This document shows positions 19,618-27,335 of a stretch of DNA of 64,000 nt, in pieces. The notes beneath the pieces were generated by a model. The model saw nothing but the letters and a program-made list of their open reading frames with translations, had not been told where the DNA came from and did no database searches. A program made the translations under genes and the position numbers. The stretch spans positions 1 through 64,000 of the forward strand of contig NZ_JAKILU010000015.1 of assembly GCF_023283485.1 (NCBI RefSeq). The letters run 5' to 3'. Positions within the stretch are counted from its first letter, which is position 1. Each line of letters begins with the position of its first letter. This DNA comes from Shewanella glacialipiscicola. GTDB lineage: Bacteria > Pseudomonadota > Gammaproteobacteria > Enterobacterales > Shewanellaceae.

Positions 19618-21072
19618 ATGAAACAAATCCAGTTTCGCACCATTGATGCAATATTAATAAAATTCAGTCTCAACGGAAAGTTTTGGGTTGTGTGTTCTAT
19701 GGTGGCCTTGATCACGGCCAGTGTGGCGCTGGTTAACTATCAACATGCACAACGCAATGTTGAGCAAGCCTCTATTGCCCGAGTTCAAGCGAGTGTTGAT
19801 GCCTTAGCGCAAGTCGCTTCAATGCAAAAATTAGATGCAGGCGCTTTAACACAATTTGCCAGTCAATACGGCTTAACCGTGACCTCAAGGCAAAGTGAGG
19901 CGCAGCGCCAAGGGGATAACGTGACGGCCACTGCCAGCGTGTCAGGCACACAAGCCTTACAACTGACGCAAAATACCCATGAGTGGGAAGCTGATGCGCG
20001 TAGCGATGCTAACTTTATGCTTTGGTTGGCTTTATTGGGTTTATTGCCTTTATTCCAACTGAGTTATTGGATCTCCACTTCTTTGGGTGGCGGATTGTGG
20101 GACATGTACCTAGCCATCAAACGCTTAGCCGATGGTGACTTGAGCTTTAGATTAAACTTCTTTGGTACAGATGACTTTAGTTTGATTGCCCGTGAAATTG
20201 ATCGCTGCGCGGATAACATGAGTGAAATGGTATCGGCGATTGGTAAGAATGCTAAGACCTTATCATTAGCGGCGGATGAATTTAATCAACAGGCGGCCAC
20301 CAGTGAAAAACTGATCAGCAGCCAACATCAATTCCTCGATTCAGTTGCTGTGGCAATGGCACAAATGACGTCGGCCATTGAAGAAGTCTCTATTAATGCC
20401 AGTAATACGTCACTGCAAACCAAAGAAAACTCAATGCAAATATCAACCAGTCAAGAGCGTGTTGCCAACACGGTTAACAGCATTGGCTTGCTTTCAACTA
20501 AAATTGGCGCGGCATTTTCGTCAGTAGAACAGTTATCGAAAGATGCGGCGAGTATCGATGCGGTTGTGACTACGATTAATAGTATTTCGCAACAAACCAA
20601 CCTGTTAGCTCTAAATGCGGCGATTGAAGCGGCACGTGCTGGCGAACAAGGGCGTGGTTTTGCGGTTGTCGCCGATGAAGTGCGTACCTTAGCGGGCCGA
20701 ACTCAGCAAGCGACGGTAGAAATTCAATCGATGATTGAAGGTTTGCAATCCGGCACGACTCGTTTATCGAGTATTACGATGGAAATTGTCGATCAAGCAG
20801 ACGAAGGCCGCAGCGCGATTATTGAAGTCGGTGACGATGTTCAAGGCATGGCACAATCTATCAATGCCGTATTTGACATGAGTAGCCAAATTGCCGCCTC
20901 GGCAGAAGAGCAAAGCATGACTTCTCGCGATATTGCAGGGCAGTTAAATGAAATTCGTCATCAATCGGAAATCATCAAGCAAACTTCTCAGCGTAGTGTC
21001 ACTTTAGCTAACGATTTACACCATGCATCGGTCGATTTAGAAGGCATTTTGCAGCAGTATCACACGAGCTAA
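19618..21072 (+). CDS. Methyl-accepting chemotaxis protein, short periplasmic domain
   Basis: The chemoreceptor has 484 residues from the ATG at 19618, with TTAGGAAT upstream. TM1 lies at about 22-41, a small periplasmic part of about 90 residues follows, TM2 lies at about 133-153, then a HAMP segment ([18 protein letters not shown]) and a signalling domain with [20 protein letters not shown] near residues 325-345. The hairpin tip is nearly identical to that of the MCP at 12251, while the sensor parts are unrelated. No C-terminal tethering pentapeptide is seen. Confidence 0.92.
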   Translation: MKQIQFRTIDAILIKFSLNGKFWVVCSMVALITASVALVNYQHAQRNVEQASIARVQASVDALAQVASMQKLDAGALTQFASQYGLTVTSRQSEAQRQGDNVTATASVSGTQALQLTQNTHEWEADARSDANFMLWLALLGLLPLFQLSYWISTSLGGGLWDMYLAIKRLADGDLSFRLNFFGTDDFSLIAREIDRCADNMSEMVSAIGKNAKTLSLAADEFNQQAATSEKLISSQHQFLDSVAVAMAQMTSAIEEVSINASNTSLQTKENSMQISTSQERVANTVNSIGLLSTKIGAAFSSVEQLSKDAASIDAVVTTINSISQQTNLLALNAAIEAARAGEQGRGFAVVADEVRTLAGRTQQATVEIQSMIEGLQSGTTRLSSITMEIVDQADEGRSAIIEVGDDVQGMAQSINAVFDMSSQIAASAEEQSMTSRDIAGQLNEIRHQSEIIKQTSQRSVTLANDLHHASVDLEGILQQYHTS

Positions 21073-21183
21073 TTTTTCACCCTTCAAGGTGGTGAGTCGT
21101 CAGCATTGCCAGTTTCCAGCGTTGGTAATAGAGCCATAACGCCCGATACAGAGTCTCATATTAAGCATTAGCGTATCATCTGA

Positions 21184-21214
21184 AAATGGTGGAAATCTTG
21201 GATTTCCGCCATTT
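21184..21214 (+). terminator. Long hairpin after MCP gene, possible terminator
   Basis: A 14-bp stem (21184-21197 with 21201-21214, one G-T wobble) closes on a 3-nt loop. The stem ends in ATTT and has only a weak T-run, so termination is plausible but not certain. It is about 110 bp downstream of the chemoreceptor stop. Confidence 0.5.
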
Positions 21215-21733
21215 CATTCTCGAAATACCTCAAAAGTTAGCTATATATTGCTAGTTGCGCAGTATTCATTGTCATTGTTTCCACTATGACTCGCCATAAA
21301 CTCGTCCCTGAGGGCTCGACGACGGCATCCATGCCGCCAACGGTCACAGTTGCATCAATGCCAATCCTCACTAACCCTATCGCTGTTCGATTAGCTAAAA
21401 AGCTATTGCCTCAATCCGTGTTTCGGCTCGTTAGCTCAATCGAAAATCCCCACTCCTGTTGCCATACAAACTCTTATCTATTTGCCTATGTTTGGCCCTA
21501 CCATAAATCGACTAATAATGTGTGGGTATACAGTCGTATTTAAATTTAGATAGTTAGGTGGGGATTTGAATGCAGAATCAGTGCGCACTAACTCCATCAG
21601 CAGCAAACAAAACTCTATAAAATCAGGTGACTATAATAGCTGACTTTTAGTTAATAGGTTTGGAAAACGTGCATGCGCGTTTTTCCAGATGGTGTATTTG
21701 GTAGAAAGCTGATAAGTTCTTTGCATACAGATA
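21215..21733. other. Gene-poor interval before the cassette cluster
   Basis: No convincing gene is visible. An 85-codon open frame (21286-21543, +) has Pro/Thr-rich composition and no ribosome binding site, and I do not accept it. A GTTAGGT heptamer at 21553-21559 fits the R' core consensus GTTRRRY. A palindromic hairpin spans about 21663-21687 (GGAAAACG to GCGTTTTTCC). The segment 21586-21740 ends with TAACT and AGTTA and could be a degenerate attC-like site. Confidence 0.4.
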
Positions 21734-21772
21734 GTTAACCGTGCGCGTTTTCACTGATCCAACGAGGTAAAA

Positions 21773-22984
21773 ATGGACGTTCTAGAATCCTTCCATGAAG
21801 AAGAATGTCTTGACTTTGAGTTGATGGAAAGGTTCTCAGAGTTGTTGCTGAATAAATTAACTCAATGGGCAAATAATGAGATTTTCCATCCGATTGGTGG
21901 GGAATTAACCACAAATACTCCTTTGAAAGACTCTGTTAACGCAGCAGCTATTGTAAATAAGTTATCCCCCAAAAAACCTACAATCATCATTCACTTTGGA
22001 ATGATTAAAGAAATCTATCGTGATGCCCTAACATTCCCAATTTACTCTGAAAAACTAGCAAGTAATACTCATAATTTTAAAAACAAAAATTGGGATGCTT
22101 TTAAAGGAGCCAGATTTAAATTTGAATCTGGTGTACCTGATTTAATGGAATATGAAATTAGTCATATATGCGCATTATTTTCCTCGGTTTGGCTGGAGGT
22201 TTTCGAAGAAAAAAGCAGTAAAAACCCATCATTAAAAAATGAAAAACGGTTAAGTTTACTCAGGAGAACAGTACCAGTTAGATTTTTAATGTTTGAGCTT
22301 ATGTTATCTTGGGTATTTTTCCATGAGCTTTCTCATCTAATTCAATGTCATTACAAGCTTAAAGAAAATACATCTAATAATTTTGAATTTTACGAAATAA
22401 ATAGCGAACCTTCCGAAATTGATATTGGGGGACAATCAAGAGAAATCCTTGCGGATATTGAAGGGCTAGATCTTACTATACGATATATGGAGAGAGAAGG
22501 TTTTTGCGGGCCGAATTCAATGTATTTGTTACTTTGTTCAGTTACTTGCATGTTTAATAGGTTTTGTGAAAAGAGTTATTCTGAGGAGTTTCATGAGGTG
22601 AAAGGCGTACATCCTCACCCTGTAATAAGAGATGATTTTATGCATGCTTACTTCTGTGTTTTGCTAGGAAAAACTACGCCACTCGTGTGGAAGTATAGTA
22701 TTAGAGAATCAATTCTAATGGGATACGCATATCTTACTATACGTTCAGGGATGGCCGCTTGTCTGTTTTGGGCAAATAAATACCAAGAATTTGATGGTCA
22801 TGATTACCCATCGTATATGACGTTGCAAATGAAAACTAGAACAGATTCGGCTGAAAAGTATAAGTTGCATCTTGGCGGCCTAGCCCATGAACAATTAGAG
22901 GCTATTTGTGGCGGACATTTGTACAAAAATACAATTACCGACCAATTATTTGGGGAAGAGTTTTTTAAGCATAAAATAACCTAA
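21773..22984 (+). CDS. Cassette-borne HExxH putative metallopeptidase, unknown function
   Basis: The protein has 403 residues and belongs to no family I recognise with confidence. It carries a zinc-peptidase signature, HELSH at residues 184-188 inside a hydrophobic helix (FELMLSWVFFHELSHLIQCHY), and 36 residues later EILAD (E224, D228), which fits the third-ligand ExxAD pattern of gluzincin-type peptidases. No signal peptide is seen. The region is clearly more AT-rich than its neighbours. CGAGGT precedes the ATG. The stop codon overlaps the R'' box of an attC-like site, a common layout for integron cassettes. A defence or stress role is possible by analogy with other cassette genes but is not shown. 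Confidence 0.6.
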   Translation: MDVLESFHEEECLDFELMERFSELLLNKLTQWANNEIFHPIGGELTTNTPLKDSVNAAAIVNKLSPKKPTIIIHFGMIKEIYRDALTFPIYSEKLASNTHNFKNKNWDAFKGARFKFESGVPDLMEYEISHICALFSSVWLEVFEEKSSKNPSLKNEKRLSLLRRTVPVRFLMFELMLSWVFFHELSHLIQCHYKLKENTSNNFEFYEINSEPSEIDIGGQSREILADIEGLDLTIRYMEREGFCGPNSMYLLLCSVTCMFNRFCEKSYSEEFHEVKGVHPHPVIRDDFMHAYFCVLLGKTTPLVWKYSIRESILMGYAYLTIRSGMAACLFWANKYQEFDGHDYPSYMTLQMKTRTDSAEKYKLHLGGLAHEQLEAICGGHLYKNTITDQLFGEEFFKHKIT

Positions 22985-23068
22985 CAAACACAATCAGAGG
23001 AACGGTTTTAAGCTGCTTTCGCTTCGCTACATCAACTTAAGACACGTCTGCTGTTGTGAGCGTTAAAT
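22979..23068 (+). repeat. attC-like integron recombination site 1
   Basis: The site is 90 bp. It begins with ACCTAAC (22979-22985, fits RYYYAAC) and ends with GTTAAAT (23062-23068, fits GTTRRRY). The flanks are imperfect inverted repeats: TAAC-CACAA-CAG on the left matches the reverse complement of CTG-TTGTG-GTTA on the right. An inner pair (GTTTTAAGCTG near 23004, CAACTTAAGAC near 23033) gives the expected second stem. This is the folded single-strand architecture used by IntI. Confidence 0.75.
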
Positions 23069-23083
23069 GTACAGAGAGTAATC

Positions 23084-23302
23084 ATGTATACCGGATATTG
23101 GATTGACGATAATTACATTTGGGGGCCTGAAGAATCGGGCAAATTCTGGATCGACGATGGTTGGATCTGGGGGCCATACAATTCTGGAAAGTGGTGGATT
23201 GAAGACAACTGGATTTGGGGTCCAACTGATGGTGGTAAGTTTTGGATAGACGATGGTTATATTTATGGCCCCTCCAATACACTACCTTGGCTTAAAAAGT
23301 AG
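23084..23302 (+). CDS. Small Trp/Asp-rich protein built of four 16-residue repeats
   Basis: The protein has 72 residues. It consists almost wholly of four tandem copies of a 16-residue unit of the form GKFWIDDGWIWGPYNS (residues about 3-18, 19-34, 35-50, 51-66), ending in LPWLKK. Trp, Ile, Asp, Gly and Pro positions are fixed, while codons differ between copies, so the repeat is not a recent slip and the protein sequence has been kept. The regular aromatic/acidic alternation suggests a small beta-repeat fold or a surface-binding peptide, but I recognise no family. It starts 16 bp after the R' box of attC 1, with GAGAGTAATC as ribosome binding region, and is followed 8 bp later by a KTSC gene. 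Confidence 0.7.
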   Translation: MYTGYWIDDNYIWGPEESGKFWIDDGWIWGPYNSGKWWIEDNWIWGPTDGGKFWIDDGYIYGPSNTLPWLKK

Positions 23303-23310
23303 GAGCTCAA

Positions 23311-23517
23311 ATGACTGAGTGGGTAAATGTTAGGTCTACGGCTATACGCCGTATTGGATATGACTCAGATTCAATGCGCATGTATATCGACTTTGAAGAT
23401 AGTGACCCTGTCTATACATTTTGCAGAGTTCCTGAGCGTGTATTTAAAGAGTTCGTGAATGCTCGCTCAGTTGGTCAGTATTATCATCAATATATAAAAG
23501 ATCGCTACGATTGCTAA
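23311..23517 (+). CDS. KTSC domain-containing protein
   Basis: The 68-residue protein matches the KTSC pattern: V-x-S-TAIRRIGYDSDSMRMYIDFED, then YTFCRVPERVFKEFVNARSVGQYYHQYIKDRY. KTSC domains are small modules often found alone, sometimes next to lysyl-tRNA synthetase-like or phage/mobile genes; their biochemical role is unknown. AGGAGCTCAA gives a good ribosome binding site. It shares one cassette with the repeat protein upstream, so the two may be co-expressed. Confidence 0.8.
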   Translation: MTEWVNVRSTAIRRIGYDSDSMRMYIDFEDSDPVYTFCRVPERVFKEFVNARSVGQYYHQYIKDRYDC

Positions 23518-23521
23518 AAAC

Positions 23522-23616
23522 ATTTAACAGGGCCAAGCACATCGTGCAATGCAATAAACGCATTGCACTGGACGGCCTACACTACGTTTCGGCTGCCCGT
23601 GTTGGCACCGTTATCT
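23522..23616 (+). repeat. attC-like integron recombination site 2
   Basis: The site is 95 bp. It begins ATTTAAC (23522-23528, fits RYYYAAC). The outer arms TAACAGGGCCAAGCAC and GTGTTGGCACCGTTA are imperfect inverted repeats, and an inner perfect 9-bp stem GTGCAATGC/GCATTGCAC (23544-23552, 23560-23568) is present. The final core GTTATCT (23610-23616) departs from GTTRRRY. That is expected when the last cassette abuts chromosomal DNA, since bases after the G then come from the host site. Confidence 0.65.
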
Positions 23617-23760
23617 CCAGAGAAATTTTAATCTGAAACTGACGAGTTAGAGCAAAGGAGCTATCACGCTTTTGTCCAGAAGTAAGCTACGTTCAGTATC
23701 AAATCTGACTCATTGACTATTCATCGAGCGACAAAGATAAAATATATTTAGCCCATAAAA

Positions 23761-23785
23761 AAACATCGGCCTAAGCCGATGTTTT
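23761..23785. terminator. Bidirectional terminator between cassette cluster and xthA
   Basis: The 10-bp stem AAACATCGGC (23761-23770) pairs with GCCGATGTTT (23775-23784). An A-run lies on the left and a T-run on the right, so it can stop transcription from both sides; it serves the convergent xthA. Confidence 0.85.
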
Positions 23786-23816
23786 ATATCTACTAAGATG
23801 GTCTAACGTTAGCTGA

Positions 23817-24629
23817 TTAAGCCTCTTTAAACGTACTCCAGATGGGCGCGTGATCTGAGGGTTTTTCTATGCCGCGCAGATCGTAATCGACATCGGATTC
23901 AACTAAACGCGCCGCCAGTGCAGGCGTGGCTAAAATCACATCAATACGTAGGCCACGGTTATCATCAAAACCTTTGCTGCGGTAATCAAACCATGAATAA
24001 CGCTCAGTGCGCTCTGGGTGTAATTGACGGAATGTATCGACTAGTCCCCAGTCCTGCAAGGTTTTCAACCATTCACGTTCTTCTGGTTGGAAGCTACATT
24101 TGCCGGTTTTTAACCAACGCTTACGGTTAACTTCGCCAATCCCGATATCTAAATCGGTCGGTGAAATATTGATATCACCAATAATAGCAATGTCTTCATC
24201 GTTGCTGTGGTTGGTCTGCAAATATTGCATTAAATCCTGATAAAACTTACGTTTAGCCGGATATTTTGTGGGGTGATCTATGCTTTCGCCTTGGGGGAAA
24301 TAGCCGTTAAATACCGTCAGCGGGCGGCCATTTTCTTGGGCAAAGGTGCCAATGATCATGCGGCGCTGCGCTTCTTCATCATCGTTTGGAAAGCCTTTTT
24401 GGATTTTAATTGGCACAGCCTTCGATAGCATAGCCACGCCATAATGGGCTTTGCCGCCGTGGTAATGCACCTGATATCCCATGGCTTCGACGTCGGCTAA
24501 TGGAAACGCCTCATCGTGCACTTTGGTTTCTTGCAGGCCGATAATGTCGGGCTGGTGGCTATCAATCAAGGCTTGTAATTGATGCAAACGGGCACGCAGA
24601 CCATTGATGTTAAAAGACACTATTTTCAT
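23817..24629 (-). CDS. xthA: Exodeoxyribonuclease III XthA
   Basis: XthA is the AP endonuclease and 3'-5' exonuclease of base-excision repair. It begins [19 protein letters not shown] with the metal ligand E34, the [13 protein letters not shown] motif, LRIDVILAT and the C-terminal SDHAPIW histidine are all in place. The 270-residue length is standard. Its start codon overlaps the stop of the upstream YciI gene by one base (ATGA-like junction), so the two are co-transcribed. Confidence 0.96.
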   Translation of the reverse strand: MKIVSFNINGLRARLHQLQALIDSHQPDIIGLQETKVHDEAFPLADVEAMGYQVHYHGGKAHYGVAMLSKAVPIKIQKGFPNDDEEAQRRMIIGTFAQENGRPLTVFNGYFPQGESIDHPTKYPAKRKFYQDLMQYLQTNHSNDEDIAIIGDINISPTDLDIGIGEVNRKRWLKTGKCSFQPEEREWLKTLQDWGLVDTFRQLHPERTERYSWFDYRSKGFDDNRGLRIDVILATPALAARLVESDVDYDLRGIEKPSDHAPIWSTFKEA

Positions 24630-24928
24630 TAAGGCAGAACTCGCTTAAAGGGTTTTACTACCACACTTTGGTAAACACCCGCGGCAAAATAAGGGTCAGC
24701 ATCTGCCCAGAGTTTGGCGCTCTCTAACGAGTCAAAGTCTGCAACGACCAGTGAGCCGCTAAAACCTGCATCACCTGGGTTCTCGCTGTCAATCGCAGGG
24801 TGTGGGCCCGCAATCAGTAAACGGCCTTCATCGGCGAGGGCTTGCAGGCGCTCTAAATGAGCGGGACGCGCGGCTAAACGCTTTTCTAAACTGTTATCAA
24901 CATCCTGAGCTGAAATCATATACCACAT
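24629..24928 (-). CDS. yciI: YciI family protein
   Basis: This small 99-residue alpha/beta protein of the YCII superfamily contains [35 protein letters not shown] and a [16 protein letters not shown] segment with the conserved His and Asp residues proposed as an active site. The biochemical function is not established. It lies between yciB and xthA, with one-base overlaps on both sides; yciI also sits near yciB in enterobacteria. Confidence 0.92.
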   Translation of the reverse strand: MWYMISAQDVDNSLEKRLAARPAHLERLQALADEGRLLIAGPHPAIDSENPGDAGFSGSLVVADFDSLESAKLWADADPYFAAGVYQSVVVKPFKRVLP

Positions 24929-25473
24929 TATTTGAGTTCCTTTCTTTGGTCTTCTGGAAGGTGTTTATACAGATAAAATACGGTTAACACAGTATTGGCT
25001 AAGGTTAAGGCGGTTAAACCAAACACTTTAAAATTAACCCAAGTTTCTAACGGCAAACTAAAGGCAACATAGATATTGACTAGGCCACAAATTGCAAAAA
25101 ACACTACCCAATACCAAGTGACGTGGGCCCAAATGTTATCGTCGACTTGCATTTCTTTGCCTAACATCGATTTGAGTATCGATTTATTCAGTAACTGACT
25201 GACGCCTAAGGCAATAGCAAACAAGCTATAGATGATGGTGACTTTCCATTTGATAAAGGAATCATCGTGAAATACTAATGTTAGCGTGCCAAACACGGTC
25301 ACCATGACGAAGGTGATGATGTGCATTTTTTCGAGCTTTTTGTATAGCGCGTAAGTCACGATTAATTGAAGCGCGGTGGCTGCGATTAATGCGCCGCTGG
25401 CGATATAAATATCGAAAAATTTATAGACAGCAAAAAAGATGACGAGGGGCAGGAAATCAAGCAGTTGTTTCAT
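24928..25473 (-). CDS. yciB: Inner-membrane-spanning protein YciB (septation protein A, IspZ)
   Basis: This inner-membrane protein is linked to envelope synthesis and septation. From the ATG at 25473 it starts [20 protein letters not shown], the conserved family opening. An upstream in-frame extension of 21 residues is Cys-rich and unlike the family. The protein has 181 residues and about five membrane segments, with [18 protein letters not shown] near the end. It is the first gene of a yciB-yciI-xthA unit. Confidence 0.94.
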   Translation of the reverse strand: MKQLLDFLPLVIFFAVYKFFDIYIASGALIAATALQLIVTYALYKKLEKMHIITFVMVTVFGTLTLVFHDDSFIKWKVTIIYSLFAIALGVSQLLNKSILKSMLGKEMQVDDNIWAHVTWYWVVFFAICGLVNIYVAFSLPLETWVNFKVFGLTALTLANTVLTVFYLYKHLPEDQRKELK

Positions 25474-25840
25474 AAGTAATCGTGTTAAAGAGACATGGGC
25501 TTGAGTGTAGCATGCGCAACATGAGGGAAAAAGCACTCAGGGTCTAGGATTGCGATATTGCCGATTAAACGGGTCTTGTTGCTAGTGTTTTTAATCGCAC
25601 GTTCGCAAGCACTATCTTGACGAATGATAGCAAAGCGTATTAATAAAGCGCGCTATTTTAAAGAGGATCTTGATTGCTTAAATTTATCGATGCAAAACCA
25701 TTTACATGATGTCACATCGATGAATTAACCCACCTGAGCTTGGGGTGGTCTCTGTGGTAAAATATTGATTTTATTGCCTTAAATAAAAATAACCGGTAGA
25801 GGCGCGGAGCTTATCCTCAACTTCAACTTAAATAGGTTGT
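25474..25840. other. Intergenic interval upstream of yciB
   Basis: About 370 bp hold no open frame I would accept. A short imperfect hairpin (GATGT/ACATC near 25710) and a weak CCACC/GGTGG pairing near 25730-25750 are visible. The yciB promoter should lie here, but I cannot place it with confidence. Confidence 0.3.
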
Positions 25841-26119
25841 TTAGCGTAAATCGACAAACGCGCCCGTCAGTTTACGCACGAAAGGTAGCACTATTAATAA
25901 AGTTGGAAAAGCCACTGCCCATGAAATTAACCAAGCACCGAGCCAGAGTTCGGTAAATTGGGACACTGCACCAACGCCATTGAATGTGCTGATCCCTGAA
26001 ACAATGCAGCTCATAAGAATCGAAAGAAAAAATGGCATTACGATTGTTGCATATTTTGCAGGTAATTTAGGTGTGCCTATAAATGTCCGTGGTGCAACAT
26101 TAGATAAAGGTTTAGACAT
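25841..26119 (-). CDS. DUF2798 family small membrane protein
   Basis: The 92-residue protein has two hydrophobic segments (YATIVMPFFLSILMSCIVSGIST and FTELWLGAWLISWAVAFPTLLIVLPFVRKL). The pattern S-x-x-M-S-x-x-VSGIST followed by W-x-x-SWAVAFP fits the DUF2798 family, which has no assigned function. It is monocistronic. Confidence 0.8.
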   Translation of the reverse strand: MSKPLSNVAPRTFIGTPKLPAKYATIVMPFFLSILMSCIVSGISTFNGVGAVSQFTELWLGAWLISWAVAFPTLLIVLPFVRKLTGAFVDLR

Positions 26120-26508
26120 GGTGATTAAAGCCTTAATGGGAGATGTATCAAATAAATGAATAATGGTTGGTAGCAGTTGTTAGCGATTCGTTTTGAGCAA
26201 TAAAGCGTAAAGAATGAGTCTATTAAGGACGGTGTAAAGCTACAATCTGCGCGGGCGTATTTTAGAGAGGTACTATAGAAACAGCAATCAGAAAGGGCAA
26301 TTTTTAACACCAGTAAGGGCCAAAAGTATTCTTAGCCCTTATAGCAATCACATTTATATCTAATCAGTTCAAGGCCTCACAGGTATTTTAATCCGAGACG
26401 CATTGACACAGAAATGGTTATTTCCTTTTAAGTCAATGCAACACGGATGCCTGCCAGGTTCCCAAAGGGCAACTAGGTAGGCTTAGTATAGATAACCATA
26501 TCGCTAAC
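26120..26508. other. Structured intergenic interval downstream of trpA
   Basis: No gene is seen. Two hairpins occur in a row. One pairs GCATTGAC (26400-26407) with GTCAATGC (about 26432-26439) around an inner GAAAT/ATTTC stem. The other pairs GCCTGCC...CCC (26449-26463) with GGG...GGTAGGC (26467-26482) around an AAA loop. Neither has a clear U-run on the minus strand, so they look like a structured 3' end of the trp message rather than textbook terminators. Confidence 0.45.
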
Positions 26509-27330
26509 TTAAGTTGCCGCCTTCATCGCACGGGTAAATGTTGCGAGTGCTGCAAGCAATGTGGCTTCATTGTGTTGGTGAGCCTCAATTATTTTTACTA
26601 CGGCAGAGCCTGAAATCGCCCCAGCAGCACCAGCTTTGATGGCGTCGCTCACTTGTGCTGGCTCGGCAATACCAAAACCGAGCAGCGGTGGCGGCGCGTT
26701 AAAGGCTTTCAATTTAGATAGAATTTCTTCTATTGGAACACCTGCTTTGGTATCTGTGCCTGTCACGCCTGCACGGGATAGCAAGTAAGTGTAACCTTCA
26801 CCACTGGCGCTGACCTGTTGTAATGTATCGGTATCAGCATTGGGCGGTGCAATAAAAATGGGCGCAATACCATGTGTTTTGGCGGCGTCAATAAAGGGCG
26901 CCGATTCTTCCACTGGCACATCGGCAATAAGCACTGAATCCACACCCGCATTTTTCGCTTTGGCATAAAAGCTATTGATGCCGTTGGCAAAGACCAAGTT
27001 GGCATAAAGTAGCAAACCTATTGGTAGTTCAGGATATTTAGCCCGAATTTGCGCCAGTAATTCAAAACACGCCGTTGGAGTGGTGCCCGCAGCTAAAGAA
27101 CGTAGATTGGCGCCTTGGATCACTGGGCCATCGGCCAAAGGGTCTGAAAACGGAAAACCTAGCTCTAAGGCATCAGCGCCATTTTGTACTAAGGTGTCGA
27201 TGATTTTAAGCGACAGTTCAGGGCTAGGATCGCCAAGGGTGACAAATGGCACAAAAGCACCACGACCTTCGGCTTTGAGTTTGGCAAAGGTGGCTTGATA
27301 ACGGCCAGTGTTGGTTAATGTATCACTCAT
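26509..27330 (-). CDS. trpA: Tryptophan synthase alpha subunit TrpA
   Basis: TrpA cleaves indole-3-glycerol phosphate to indole and glyceraldehyde 3-phosphate and channels indole to Trp[20 protein letters not shown] holds the catalytic acids (E56 and D67 here), and [28 protein letters not shown] forms the phosphate site. The 273-residue length is normal. It is the last gene of the trp operon and starts 5 bp after the trpB stop. Confidence 0.97.
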   Translation of the reverse strand: MSDTLTNTGRYQATFAKLKAEGRGAFVPFVTLGDPSPELSLKIIDTLVQNGADALELGFPFSDPLADGPVIQGANLRSLAAGTTPTACFELLAQIRAKYPELPIGLLLYANLVFANGINSFYAKAKNAGVDSVLIADVPVEESAPFIDAAKTHGIAPIFIAPPNADTDTLQQVSASGEGYTYLLSRAGVTGTDTKAGVPIEEILSKLKAFNAPPPLLGFGIAEPAQVSDAIKAGAAGAISGSAVVKIIEAHQHNEATLLAALATFTRAMKAAT

Positions 27331-27335
27331 GTTCG

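Larger units (their letters stand above)
21734..23616 (+). mobile_element. Integron cassette cluster lacking an integrase (CALIN-type), two cassettes
   Basis: Cassette 1 (core GTTAACC at 21734 to attC 1) carries the HExxH gene with a 38-bp leader. Cassette 2 (from 23063 to attC 2) carries the repeat-protein and KTSC genes. All reading frames point toward the attC sites, spacing is tight, and composition differs from the flanking core genes. No intI gene exists in the window. The left boundary is less sure: GTTAGGT at 21553 is an alternative core. Confidence 0.62.

Noticed and set aside
21286..21543. 85-codon open frame on the plus strand
   Set aside because: No ribosome binding site, odd Pro/Thr/Ser-rich start and no domain pattern; more likely chance or decayed sequence.
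23082..23282. Minus-strand frame opposite the repeat protein
   Set aside because: A mirror of the 48-bp DNA repeat; the plus-strand frame has the ribosome binding site and the preserved protein pattern.
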